Shown: positions 1-5,342, counted from the first letter of the stretch. The stretch is 6,408 bases of DNA from Dehalococcoidia bacterium (GCA_030602665.1 JAUVZE010000065.1:1-6408); one strand, 5' to 3'. Translations and numbers: made by a program. The notes: a model not told the origin generated them from the letters alone.

Positions 1-127
1 CCACACGGCCTAATACTCATTTGGGCACCTGATACTTTAAGTGAATGACACTCAAACTATATATGCTATGAGCGTTCTATAGTCAATAGCTTGAGTCTAC
101 TCTCCTTAGCATTGTTTTTATTATGGA

Positions 128-158
128 TTAACATACATCCCCATGTTTGTACAGTGGT
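128..158 (+). repeat. Inverted-repeat element, copy 1, upstream of the small-gene cluster
   Basis: This 31-base element matches a second copy at 1666-1696 at 28 of 31 positions, without gaps (differences at 134, 139 and 151). Its core is an imperfect inverted repeat: left arm ACATACAT (131-138 region), a four-base spacer, and right arm ATGTTTGT (143-150), with one mismatch between the arms. It ends 35 bases before the ATG at 194. It could be a regulator binding site, an RNA hairpin in the 5' leader, or a short dispersed repeat. Both copies lie just upstream of a plus-strand gene, which favours a regulatory role, but two copies cannot settle this. I saw no convincing -35/-10 pair here; TATTAT at 119-124 is a possible -10 without a partner. 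Confidence 0.5.
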
Positions 159-193
159 GACGAGGTTTGTTTAGACAAATAGAAAGGAGCATT

Positions 194-463
194 ATGTCGC
201 CAGACGAGAATAAAAAAAGCGCCGCTGAAAGCTTTGGTGAAATGTTTGAAGCATTTGCTAACGCTATAAGCCAAATATTTAAGGACCCTGAGCTAAAAGA
301 AAAAGCTAAAGAGTTTGGAAAAAGTGCCGTTGAGTCGGCAGAAACTTTCGGAAGTAGGTTTAAAGATGAGGATGTTAGAGATAAGTTTAGAGATGTAGGC
401 AAAGCAGCTCAAGATTTTGGCAAAAGCATTGCCGAATGTTTTAAAGATGATAAAGATAAATAG
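194..463 (+). CDS. Small charged amphipathic-helix protein with three 27-residue repeats
   Basis: The 89-residue product is rich in Lys, Glu, Asp, Ala and Phe, has no signal peptide or membrane segment, and looks almost wholly alpha-helical. Three units fill residues 5-31, 32-58 and 59-85. Each ends in Phe-Lys-Asp (29-31, 56-58, 83-85), and each carries Gly at unit position 11, preceded by Phe, Phe or Val. Units 2 and 3 also share a run of alternating acidic and basic residues. The ATG at 194 is preferred over the in-frame TTG at 167 because AAAGGAG (183-189) lies 4 bases before it. The stop codon TAG (461-463) overlaps the GGAG that serves the next reading frame, so the three small genes probably form one transcript. 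The composition recalls apolipoprotein- or LEA-like helices that lie on membranes or other proteins, but I do not recognise the family and assign no function. The region is visibly AT-richer than the rest of the window. Confidence 0.8.
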   Translation: MSPDENKKSAAESFGEMFEAFANAISQIFKDPELKEKAKEFGKSAVESAETFGSRFKDEDVRDKFRDVGKAAQDFGKSIAECFKDDKDK

Positions 464-471
464 GAGTTCAA

Positions 472-561
472 GTGAAAGCTATGTTGTTTCGGCTAGCGAC
501 TATTGTTATCAGTGTCTTCTTGTTAGCAACGTATGCGATTTCATGCGTACCACCTTATTGA
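472..561 (+). CDS. 29-residue hydrophobic lipoprotein-like peptide, or interrupted N-terminus of the next gene
   Basis: The GTG start at 472 is preceded by GGAG (463-466) at a spacing of 5, overlapping the stop codon of the gene before. The peptide has a short basic N-terminus (Lys2, Arg7), a hydrophobic stretch at about residues 8-23, then Ala-Ile-Ser-Cys (22-25) and a Val-Pro-Pro-Tyr tail before TGA (559-561). The Cys context resembles a loose lipobox, although Ala rather than Leu stands at -3. After the TGA the same frame stays open through the superinfection-immunity-like domain to 762. The segment may therefore be an independent small lipoprotein or toxin-like peptide, or the 5' part of one 96-codon gene broken by a nonsense change. 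The good ribosome binding site shows that translation probably starts here; it does not separate these options. Confidence 0.45.
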   Translation: MKAMLFRLATIVISVFLLATYAISCVPPY

Positions 562-576
562 GACTTCACACCTAAC

Positions 577-762
577 TTGTTCACCTTCGTCTGCTTCCCC
601 TTTGGTTTATTTGGAATAGGGCTATACTTTCTGCCAATAATAGTTGGTGCTGTCAAACGTAAGCAAAACATGCTGGGTATTGTGCTACTGAACGTTCTTG
701 CTGGATGGACTTTGATAGGCTGGATAATTGCCCTTGTTTGGGCTTTCAGCCCTGACAAGTAG
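577..762 (+). CDS. Superinfection immunity family membrane protein (Imm_superinfect-like)
   Basis: The 61-residue product has two hydrophobic helices (about residues 3-24 and 32-57) separated by a basic loop, Lys27-Arg28-Lys29. It carries the pattern I associate with the superinfection immunity family named after phage T4 Imm: Tyr-Phe-Leu-Pro (17-20), then Asn39, Gly43-Trp44-Thr45, Gly48-Trp49 and Ala-Leu-Val-Trp-Ala (52-56). T4 Imm acts at the inner membrane and blocks DNA entry of superinfecting phage. Many bacterial members of the family are uncharacterised, so an anti-phage role is only a possibility. The TTG at 577 has no visible Shine-Dalgarno sequence, which is suspicious because the frame continues upstream, past one TGA at 559, to a well-supported GTG at 472. 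Translation may depend on coupling to the upstream peptide, or the gene may be a broken form of a longer one. Confidence 0.7.
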   Translation: MFTFVCFPFGLFGIGLYFLPIIVGAVKRKQNMLGIVLLNVLAGWTLIGWIIALVWAFSPDK

Positions 763-895
763 AATACACTTCCCTCTCCAAGTCTCTAACTACATTCCCC
801 CAAACCCAAGATTTTATCTACCGACTATTATGGCACAGGCCGCTACTTAATCCCTTAGTATTTGGTACCAATTGTGCCGGCCCATATGGACTTTG

Positions 896-1405
896 TTACC
901 ACAGTACAACTGCATCCTGAAATACTTCAGGTAGCATTGCCTGAACAAAACTCAAGTTCACCACCAGCCAGGTGAGGACACTAGAGTCCGTCACCGCCTG
1001 TTCCAGCCATCCGAAAATGGGGTAGGCTCGAACCAAAAGGGTAAAGACCACTATTCCGATAGCTGTATTGAAAATATTGAGGGCGCCTCCAATTAGCCGA
1101 AAGGGAACCCCTTTACTCCAGGTTTTCTGAATAAGCTTTCTTGGCAAGAGAAATACAAAGAATAATATGATGCTTATCAGGGCTAGTGTAACAAAGAAGC
1201 CAATAAAGTTTTCCCAGTCCTCCCCAGGCAGAAATGAGAGGACAGTAGCCAGTAGGCGGTAGGAGATTCCGGTAAGGGGGATAGCGATGAGGAGTGCTAT
1301 CAGGGAAAAGAAGCTCTTAACTGCTCCCTCTTTAAGTCCACCAATAAAGCTGAAGAAAAGCACTAAGACTGCCAGAATGTTAACCCATATCATCATATCC
1401 CCCAA
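896..1405 (-). CDS. CvpA-family membrane protein
   Basis: The 169-residue product has four predicted membrane helices (about 6-23, 30-56, 65-88 and 104-127) and a C-terminal amphipathic stretch. The layout and two signatures fit the CvpA family (colicin V production protein): Gly-Gly-Leu-Lys-Glu-Gly (22-27) after the first helix, and a Phe-Arg-Leu-Ile-Gly-Gly element (102-107) leading into the last helix. CvpA proteins are widespread inner-membrane proteins linked to colicin V export and envelope stress; their biochemical activity is unsettled. The start is uncertain. TTG at 1405 has AAGGA at 1416-1420 with a spacing of 10, while ATG at 1396 or 1393 would begin the protein at Met-Met-Ile-Trp, which fits family N-termini better. 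The gene is divergent from tlyA and converges on the small-gene cluster. The cvpA symbol is withheld because the family is broad. Confidence 0.8.
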   Translation of the reverse strand: MGDMMIWVNILAVLVLFFSFIGGLKEGAVKSFFSLIALLIAIPLTGISYRLLATVLSFLPGEDWENFIGFFVTLALISIILFFVFLLPRKLIQKTWSKGVPFRLIGGALNIFNTAIGIVVFTLLVRAYPIFGWLEQAVTDSSVLTWLVVNLSFVQAMLPEVFQDAVVLW

Positions 1406-1456
1406 AGAGTAATTGTCCTTACCTTATCCAGAATTCCCCATATCAACTACTGTGCT

Positions 1457-1486
1457 ATGTTAAAACCCCTGCTCGCTGGCTGTCAA
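1457..1486 (-). promoter_or_regulatory. Putative sigma-70-type promoter of the CvpA-family gene
   Basis: Read on the minus strand, there is a perfect -35 TTGACA at 1486-1481 and, after an 18-base spacer, a -10-like TAACAT at 1462-1457 (4 of 6 consensus). Transcription would begin near 1450, leaving a leader of about 45 bases before the TTG at 1405. Position and orientation fit the divergent gene. The -10 is weak, so this is a candidate only. Confidence 0.45.
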
Positions 1487-1514
1487 GATATCTAACAAGC
1501 CCACACCACCTCCG

Positions 1515-1544
1515 CCAGCGTTGGGGCAAGGGAACCAGCGTTCC
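1515..1544. repeat. Direct repeat CCAGCGTT x2 with a small dyad in the divergent intergenic region
   Basis: CCAGCGTT occurs at 1515-1522 and again at 1535-1542, exactly 20 bases apart, about two helical turns. The second copy is embedded in a short dyad, GGAAC (1531-1535), CAGC, GTTCC (1540-1544). It lies between the outward-facing promoters of the CvpA-like gene and tlyA, where an operator would be expected. The motifs are short and could be chance. Confidence 0.25.
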
Positions 1545-1590
1545 TGAGCAAAGGCAAACACCGCCCTGAAAGTGAACTCAGGAAGTCACA

Positions 1591-1620
1591 TTGGCTTTTT
1601 ACCTTAGGAGTTGATATAAT
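1591..1620 (+). promoter_or_regulatory. Putative promoter of the tlyA-hydrolase operon
   Basis: A perfect -10 TATAAT (1615-1620) follows a -35-like TTGGCT (1591-1596, 4 of 6 consensus) at an 18-base spacing. Initiation near 1627 would give a 5' leader of about 78 bases containing the inverted-repeat element at 1666-1696. No other good promoter is visible before tlyA. Confidence 0.6.
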
Positions 1621-1665
1621 CCGCTTTGAGGGCATCGGTATGGGCACAGTAGCTATATGCCCAAG

Positions 1666-1696
1666 TTAACAAACATGCCCATGTTTGTGCAGTGGT
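1666..1696 (+). repeat. Inverted-repeat element, copy 2, in the tlyA leader
   Basis: This copy matches 128-158 at 28 of 31 positions. Its core is a perfect inverted repeat with 8-base arms, ACAAACAT (1669-1676 region) and ATGTTTGT (1681-1688), around a four-base GCCC spacer. It ends 8 bases before the GTG start of tlyA and sits downstream of the predicted promoter. It could act as an operator (roadblock) or as an RNA hairpin affecting translation. tlyA has no clear Shine-Dalgarno sequence, so a structure this close to the start codon may matter. Confidence 0.55.
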
Positions 1697-1704
1697 AATA
1701 AACA

Positions 1705-2430
1705 GTGACCAAGCGGCGGATTGATAGTCTACTTGTGGAGAGAGGGCTGGTGGAGAGCCGGGCTAAGGCTCAGGCTCTAATTATGGCGGGGGAGGTAGTA
1801 GTGGCGGGGGAACCGGTTATTAAGCCGGGGACTCTGGTAAAAGAGGAGGCGGCAATTACTATACTTGAGCCGCCTCCTTTTGTTAGCCGGGGCGGGGTTA
1901 AGCTTGATTACGCCCTTGAGCAGTTCCAGCTTGATGTCTCGTCTAAGGTAGTAACTGATATTGGAGCGTCAACTGGTGGTTTTACCGATTGCTTGCTCCA
2001 GCGAGGGGCAAGCCGGGTTTATGCTATAGATGTGGGCTATGGTCAGCTAGACTATCGCCTGAGGCAAAATTCACAAGTGGTGGTTATGGAAAGGGTGAAT
2101 GCCCGCTATCCTATCCCCCTACCAGAAAAGGTGGAGCTGGCTACCATAGATTTGTCCTTCATCTCAGTAGAGAAGGTGATACCATCGGTGGCTAAGCTGC
2201 TTAAAAGTAGTGGCTATCTACTAGTGCTTCTTAAGCCTCAGTTTGAGGCGAGGCGGGGAGAGGTGGGTAAGGGAGGGGTGATTAAGCAGCCGATAGTGCA
2301 TGCCAGGGTTCTAGGGCGATTTACTGCCTGGATAACAGAGCATGGCTTCAGGCTGGGGGGACTGATAGCGTCACCCATCCTTGGTGCCTCGGGCAACAAA
2401 GAGTTTTTTGTGCTACTGAGGTTGATATAG
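1705..2430 (+). CDS. tlyA: TlyA family rRNA (cytidine-2'-O)-methyltransferase
   Basis: The 241-residue product has an N-terminal S4 RNA-binding domain (about 3-60, with the Arg-Ile-Asp-Ser-Leu-Leu-Val-Glu-Arg-Gly opening typical of TlyA) followed by an FtsJ/RrmJ-type Rossmann methyltransferase domain. The SAM-binding loop Asp-Ile-Gly-Ala-Ser-Thr-Gly-Gly-Phe-Thr-Asp is at 85-95. A complete K-D-K-E catalytic tetrad is visible: Lys66, Asp149, Lys177 and Glu233. In mycobacteria TlyA methylates C1409 of 16S rRNA and C1920 of 23S rRNA at the 2'-OH, which sensitises ribosomes to capreomycin. Close relatives have also been called hemolysins, which is probably historical. The GTG start at 1705 is fixed by the conserved N-terminus, yet no clear Shine-Dalgarno precedes it. 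It overlaps the next gene by one base, so the two are probably cotranscribed. Which rRNA sites are modified here cannot be read from the sequence. Confidence 0.93.
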   Translation: MTKRRIDSLLVERGLVESRAKAQALIMAGEVVVAGEPVIKPGTLVKEEAAITILEPPPFVSRGGVKLDYALEQFQLDVSSKVVTDIGASTGGFTDCLLQRGASRVYAIDVGYGQLDYRLRQNSQVVVMERVNARYPIPLPEKVELATIDLSFISVEKVIPSVAKLLKSSGYLLVLLKPQFEARRGEVGKGGVIKQPIVHARVLGRFTAWITEHGFRLGGLIASPILGASGNKEFFVLLRLI

Positions 2431-3212
2431 TGTCCGAGAAAGCGGTGACCCTTAAGGTAGACGGATTAGACATTGTTGGTCAGCTTTACCTGCCTGGTGA
2501 CCGGATTCCGTATCCCACTATTTGTGTTTGTCATGGTATCCCGTCTGGTAGCCCTGACCCCGGGGACAGAGGCTATCCCGAACTCGCCGAAAGGATTTGC
2601 CATGAAGGCTTTGCCGCACTTATCTTTAACTTTAGGGGAACCGGGGCTAGTGGTGGCAACCTTGATATCCTGGGCTGGACTAGAGACCTGAAGGCAGCCA
2701 TTGATTACCTATGGGCTTTGCCTGAGGTAGATAGGTCTCGCCTGTCACTACTTGGCTTTAGCGGTGGAGCTGCCGTCTCACTATATGTAGCGTCACAGGA
2801 CGATAGAGTATCATGTGTTGTCGCTTGTGCCTGCCCGGCAGAGTTCACCTTCATTACCAAGGTTAACGAGCCGCAGTCTATCGTTGACCACTTCCGTAGT
2901 ATTGGTGCCATCAGAGATAAGGATTTCCCCCATTCTATCCAAGACTGGCTCAGTGGCTTTAAGCAAGTTAGCCCGATTAAATATGTAGCTGAAATTGCCC
3001 CCAGACCACTGCTACTGGTGCACGGTAACCAGGATGAGACGGTAGAGGTGAGTGACGCCCATAGGCTATATGCTCAGGCAGGGGAGCCTAAACAGATAAT
3101 CATAGTTGAGGGAGCCGGGCACGGGCTACGGCAAAATGATAAGGCAATGGCGGCTGTTATCGGTTGGCTAAAATCTCAGGCCAAGATTAGCCATGGGATA
3201 GGTATAAATTGA
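2430..3212 (+). CDS. Alpha/beta hydrolase (serine hydrolase / dienelactone hydrolase-like)
   Basis: The 260-residue product is a single-domain alpha/beta hydrolase with its catalytic triad visible: nucleophile Ser111 in Gly109-Phe-Ser-Gly-Gly113, acid Asp202 in His-Gly-Asn-Gln-Asp-Glu, and base His231 in Gly-Ala-Gly-His-Gly. The oxyanion-region His35-Gly36 follows strand 3, and Asn-Phe-Arg-Gly-Thr-Gly-Ala-Ser (67-74) is typical of the family. No signal peptide is seen, so the enzyme is probably cytoplasmic. The GTG start at 2430 shares its G with the tlyA stop codon (TAGTG) and is served by GAGG at 2418-2421, a layout that suggests translational coupling. The substrate is unknown: such proteins include esterases, acyl-peptidases and dienelactone-like hydrolases. 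Pairing with tlyA does not itself point to a joint pathway. Confidence 0.9.
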   Translation: MSEKAVTLKVDGLDIVGQLYLPGDRIPYPTICVCHGIPSGSPDPGDRGYPELAERICHEGFAALIFNFRGTGASGGNLDILGWTRDLKAAIDYLWALPEVDRSRLSLLGFSGGAAVSLYVASQDDRVSCVVACACPAEFTFITKVNEPQSIVDHFRSIGAIRDKDFPHSIQDWLSGFKQVSPIKYVAEIAPRPLLLVHGNQDETVEVSDAHRLYAQAGEPKQIIIVEGAGHGLRQNDKAMAAVIGWLKSQAKISHGIGIN

Positions 3213-3238
3213 CCGCTAGATAGGAAATAGTCTATAAT
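3209..3238 (+). promoter_or_regulatory. Near-consensus promoter of purF, overlapping the hydrolase stop codon
   Basis: The -35 TTGACC (3209-3214, 5 of 6) and -10 TATAAT (3233-3238, 6 of 6) are separated by 18 bases. The -35 contains the TGA stop codon (3210-3212) of the upstream gene. Initiation 6-8 bases after the -10 falls near 3245, leaving a leader of only about 6-18 bases depending on the start codon. No purine riboswitch or PurR-like operator was seen. Confidence 0.7.
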
Positions 3239-3256
3239 AAGATTAGCGAGGTGAGT

Positions 3257-4681
3257 TTGAGCTTGCACGAGTCTTGTGGTGTTTTCGGCGTTTATGCCCC
3301 TGGCGAAGATGTAGCTCGGCTTACCTTTTTTGCTTTATTTGCTCTCCAGCACCGCGGCCAGGAAAGTGCCGGCATTGCTACCACTGATGGTAGAAAGCTC
3401 CAGGTCCAAGCCAGGATGGGCCTAGTATCCCAGGTGTTTAACGAGGATTCACTCGGTCAGCTTGGTGGAAATATTGCCATCGGTCATACTCGCTATTCCA
3501 CCAGAGGCTCCAGCCGAGTCGCTAATGTCCAGCCAATTGTGGTGGGCAAGGGTTCAAATACTATTGCCATAGCCCACAACGGGAATATTATTAACGCTGA
3601 GCACCTATATAAGAAGCTCTCTGACCAGGGCTATACCTTCCACACTTCCACCGATACCGAGGTCATCGCCAATCTTATTCTCTCTTCCCATGAGAAAGAC
3701 GTGGCGGACAAGATAAGGCACGCTATGCGTCGGCTTCAGGGGGCATATTCTCTAACCATTATGACCAAAGACACCCTGTTTGGTGTTCGCGACCCCTTTG
3801 GCGTGCGCCCTCTATGTCTGGGAACTGTGAATGGCGGCTGGGTCCTAGCCTCGGAAAGTTGTGCCCTTGACCATATTGGTGCCAACTTTATCCGGGAGAT
3901 TGAACCGGGCGAGATAGTGGCTATTACGGAGAATGGTGTTGATAGATACCAAGAAGAGGTCGGCAGAAGAGCGATGTGCATCTTCGAGTATATCTACTTC
4001 GCCCGTCCGGATAGTGCGATTAATGGTCGGCTGCTTTACCCGGCGCGACAGGCTATGGGCGAGGGACTAGCCGAGGAGTACCCGGTAGCTGCCGATTTAG
4101 TTATGGGCGTACCTGATTCCGCTACCGCCGCTGGCATTGGTTATTCCCACCGGTCAAATGTCCCCTTAGGTGAAGGATTACTTAAGAACCGCTATGTGGG
4201 GCGGACCTTTATTGAACCTGACCAGCGAATCAGAGACCTTGGGGTTAAACTCAAATTTAACCCCTTGCCCCAGATGCTGGCTGGCAAGCGACTGGTGGTG
4301 GTGGATGATAGTATTGTCCGCGGCACCACCACTCCCCAAGTAGTGAAGTTACTAAAAAGGGCGGGGGTTAGAGAGGTGCATATGCGCATCTGTGCTCCGC
4401 CTACCCGCTATCCCTGTTTCTTCGGTGTGGATATGGCTACTCGCTGGGAGCTAATTGCGGCACAAAAAACAATACCCGAAATTAGGGATTTTATTGGCGC
4501 CGATTCCTTGGGATATCTGAGCATTGACGGGCTGATTAAAGCAGTGGCTTTGCCCAAGGATATTTTCTGTATGGCTTGCTTCACTGGTAACTACCCGATA
4601 CCAGTTCAGCTTGAGATGGATAAGCTAGCGCTGGAAACGGTGCCAGCTGAGTATCAAAGCTCCTTCGGCTTAAAGCAGTAG
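3257..4681 (+). CDS. purF: Amidophosphoribosyltransferase (glutamine PRPP amidotransferase)
   Basis: PurF catalyses the first committed step of purine synthesis, turning PRPP and glutamine into 5-phosphoribosylamine. The 474-residue product has an N-terminal Ntn glutaminase domain (catalytic Cys7 in Cys-Gly-Val-Phe-Gly; Gln-His-Arg-Gly-Gln-Glu-Ser 31-37; Gly-His-Thr-Arg-Tyr-Ser 76-81; His-Asn-Gly-Asn 107-110) and a phosphoribosyltransferase domain with the PRPP loop Val-Asp-Asp-Ser-Ile-Val-Arg-Gly-Thr-Thr (349-358). Cys241, Cys387, Cys438 and Cys441 match the 4Fe-4S ligands of the Bacillus-type enzyme, so this is the iron-sulfur, propeptide-processed class; cleavage before Cys7 would remove six residues. 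TTG at 3257 is chosen because GAGG (3248-3251) lies 5 bases upstream. GTG at 3251 would overlap that site, and TTG at 3263 is also possible. It has its own promoter and is separated from purM by about 700 bases. Confidence 0.96.
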   Translation: MSLHESCGVFGVYAPGEDVARLTFFALFALQHRGQESAGIATTDGRKLQVQARMGLVSQVFNEDSLGQLGGNIAIGHTRYSTRGSSRVANVQPIVVGKGSNTIAIAHNGNIINAEHLYKKLSDQGYTFHTSTDTEVIANLILSSHEKDVADKIRHAMRRLQGAYSLTIMTKDTLFGVRDPFGVRPLCLGTVNGGWVLASESCALDHIGANFIREIEPGEIVAITENGVDRYQEEVGRRAMCIFEYIYFARPDSAINGRLLYPARQAMGEGLAEEYPVAADLVMGVPDSATAAGIGYSHRSNVPLGEGLLKNRYVGRTFIEPDQRIRDLGVKLKFNPLPQMLAGKRLVVVDDSIVRGTTTPQVVKLLKRAGVREVHMRICAPPTRYPCFFGVDMATRWELIAAQKTIPEIRDFIGADSLGYLSIDGLIKAVALPKDIFCMACFTGNYPIPVQLEMDKLALETVPAEYQSSFGLKQ

Positions 4682-4876
4682 TAAGCAAAACAGCCGGTCA
4701 TTCCTAATCTTTGTCATTTGCCAATCCCCACGGTGGTCAATTTTCTGCATTCTTTGATTAATCCTATCCCCTGCATCCCCTTCCCCTGGGGAAGGGAGGA
4801 AGATAATCTCTTTAGATTAGATGGTATAGTCCCCTCATATTCCCTTTGTAATGGATGAGGGTTTAAAAGAGAGTTG

Positions 4877-4946
4877 AAGAGAGGCAAGCCTCTCTTACAT
4901 AACCAATTCCCCCTTCTACTTTGAAGTAGGTTAGGTCGAAGGGGTG
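4877..4946. repeat. Composite two-hairpin repeat, unit 1
   Basis: The unit begins with a hairpin with 9-base arms AAGAGAGGC (4877-4885) and GCCTCTCTT (4888-4896). A 10-base linker follows, then a second element at 4907-4946: a 7-base outer stem CCCCTTC (4910-4916) with GAAGGGG (4938-4944), and CTACTT/AAGTAG (4916-4921 and 4924-4929) inside it. The two stems overlap at 4916 and may be alternatives. The whole is repeated with compensated changes at 4950-5020. Confidence 0.65.
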
Positions 4947-4949
4947 TCT

Positions 4950-5020
4950 AAGAGGGGCGAAGCCCCTCTTCTTAAGATCCTTCCCCCTCTCCTGTGAAGG
5001 AGAGGGGGACGAAGGGGGTG
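4950..5020. repeat. Composite two-hairpin repeat, unit 2
   Basis: The first hairpin has arms AAGAGGGGC (4950-4958) and GCCCCTCTT (4962-4970) with a GAA spacer. After a 10-base linker comes a perfect 11-base-pair hairpin CCCCCTCTCCT (4983-4993), loop GTGA, AGGAGAGGGGG (4998-5008), followed by CGAAGGGGGTG. The order, linker length and flanks match unit 1, so this is a diverged tandem copy with a period of about 73-74 bases. The 11-base-pair stem is the strongest in the window and could stop or stabilise transcripts on either strand. Confidence 0.7.
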
Positions 5021-5048
5021 AGGTTAATAGATAGTCTCATTTTTGTGA

Positions 5049-5078
5049 TTGCAACTGGGCTGTCCGAAGTGTTATGAT
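5049..5078 (+). promoter_or_regulatory. Candidate promoter for the small membrane protein gene and purM
   Basis: TTGCAA (5049-5054, 4 of 6 consensus) and TATGAT (5073-5078, 5 of 6 consensus) are 18 bases apart. Transcription would begin near 5085, about 60 bases before the ATG at 5145. It lies just downstream of the hairpin cluster, which fits a separate transcription unit. Confidence 0.4.
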
Positions 5079-5144
5079 TAAATTCACCATTATTAATAGC
5101 TAGGAACTAACTGCTCCAATATCAATATTAAGGAGGGGCGATAT

Positions 5145-5342
5145 ATGGGCTACTTTACCATACTGGCGGCTATACCCGGCTTCTTTTTGAGCTCTCTCAT
5201 TTTCATGGCTCTCTGGGGGGTTATTGCCCCAGACTTCGGGATAGAAAAGATAGGCTATCCCATGGCTATGTTGATAACTATCACCCTTTGGCTGGCGGTG
5301 GCACCTCTAGCAGCAGCGGCTGGTCGAAGAGCCAGTAAGTAA
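5145..5342 (+). CDS. 65-residue two-helix membrane protein of unknown function
   Basis: The ATG at 5145 is preceded by a strong AAGGAGGGG (5130-5138), with the AGGAGG core ending 8-9 bases upstream, which supports real translation. The product has two hydrophobic segments, about residues 3-26 and 37-60, joined by a short loop containing Ala-Pro-Asp-Phe-Gly-Ile-Glu-Lys, and ends in a basic tail (Gly-Arg-Arg-Ala-Ser-Lys). It is likely an inner-membrane hairpin protein. I do not recognise the family. It stands 49 bases before purM and is probably cotranscribed with it, but nothing in it suggests a role in purine synthesis. A nucleobase transporter would be far larger. Confidence 0.75.
   Translation: MGYFTILAAIPGFFLSSLIFMALWGVIAPDFGIEKIGYPMAMLITITLWLAVAPLAAAAGRRASK

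Larger units (their letters stand above)
4682..5144. other. Non-coding region of 463 bases dense in hairpins
   Basis: No plausible gene lies here. From left to right I see these dyads: CCCTTCCCC/GGGGAAGGG (4778-4786 and 4788-4796), TAATCT/AGATTA (4804-4809 and 4814-4819), CCCTCAT/ATGAGGG (4832-4838 and 4855-4861), then two composite units (4877-4946 and 4950-5020) annotated separately. The first 90 bases after purF show no strong terminator, and none of the hairpins is followed by a clean T-run. The last 100 bases carry a candidate promoter (5049-5078) and the ribosome binding site of the next gene. Short GC-rich palindromes repeated in one spacer resemble REP/BIME-type extragenic repeats. 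Confidence 0.7.

Noticed and set aside
1..48. Possible C-terminal tail of a gene entering from the left, ending in TGA at 46-48
   Set aside because: Only 15 codons are visible, with no recognisable motif; an open stretch this short is expected by chance.
121..402. Open frame of 93 codons on the minus strand
   Set aside because: It is antisense to the repeat protein gene at 194-463, which has a good ribosome binding site and a regular 27-residue period; the minus-strand frame has neither.
555..758. Open frame of 67 codons on the minus strand
   Set aside because: It is a shadow of the superinfection-immunity-like frame, whose membrane pattern and Gly-Trp motifs are recognisable.
832..878. GGCACA/TGTGCC inverted repeat between the converging genes as a terminator
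   Set aside because: The arms are 6 bases, the loop is 35 bases, and there is no T-run; it is too weak to call.
1989..2195. Alternative-frame open reading frame inside tlyA
   Set aside because: It overlaps a gene with complete catalytic motifs and has no independent evidence of coding.
4983..5008. The 11-base-pair hairpin as a Rho-independent terminator for purF
   Set aside because: It is about 300 bases beyond the purF stop codon and has no T-run on either side; it fits better as part of the repeated composite unit.
4682..5144. CRISPR array or tRNA gene in the repeat-rich spacer
   Set aside because: The repeats are palindromic, only two copies exist with no regular spacers, and no tRNA cloverleaf could be traced.
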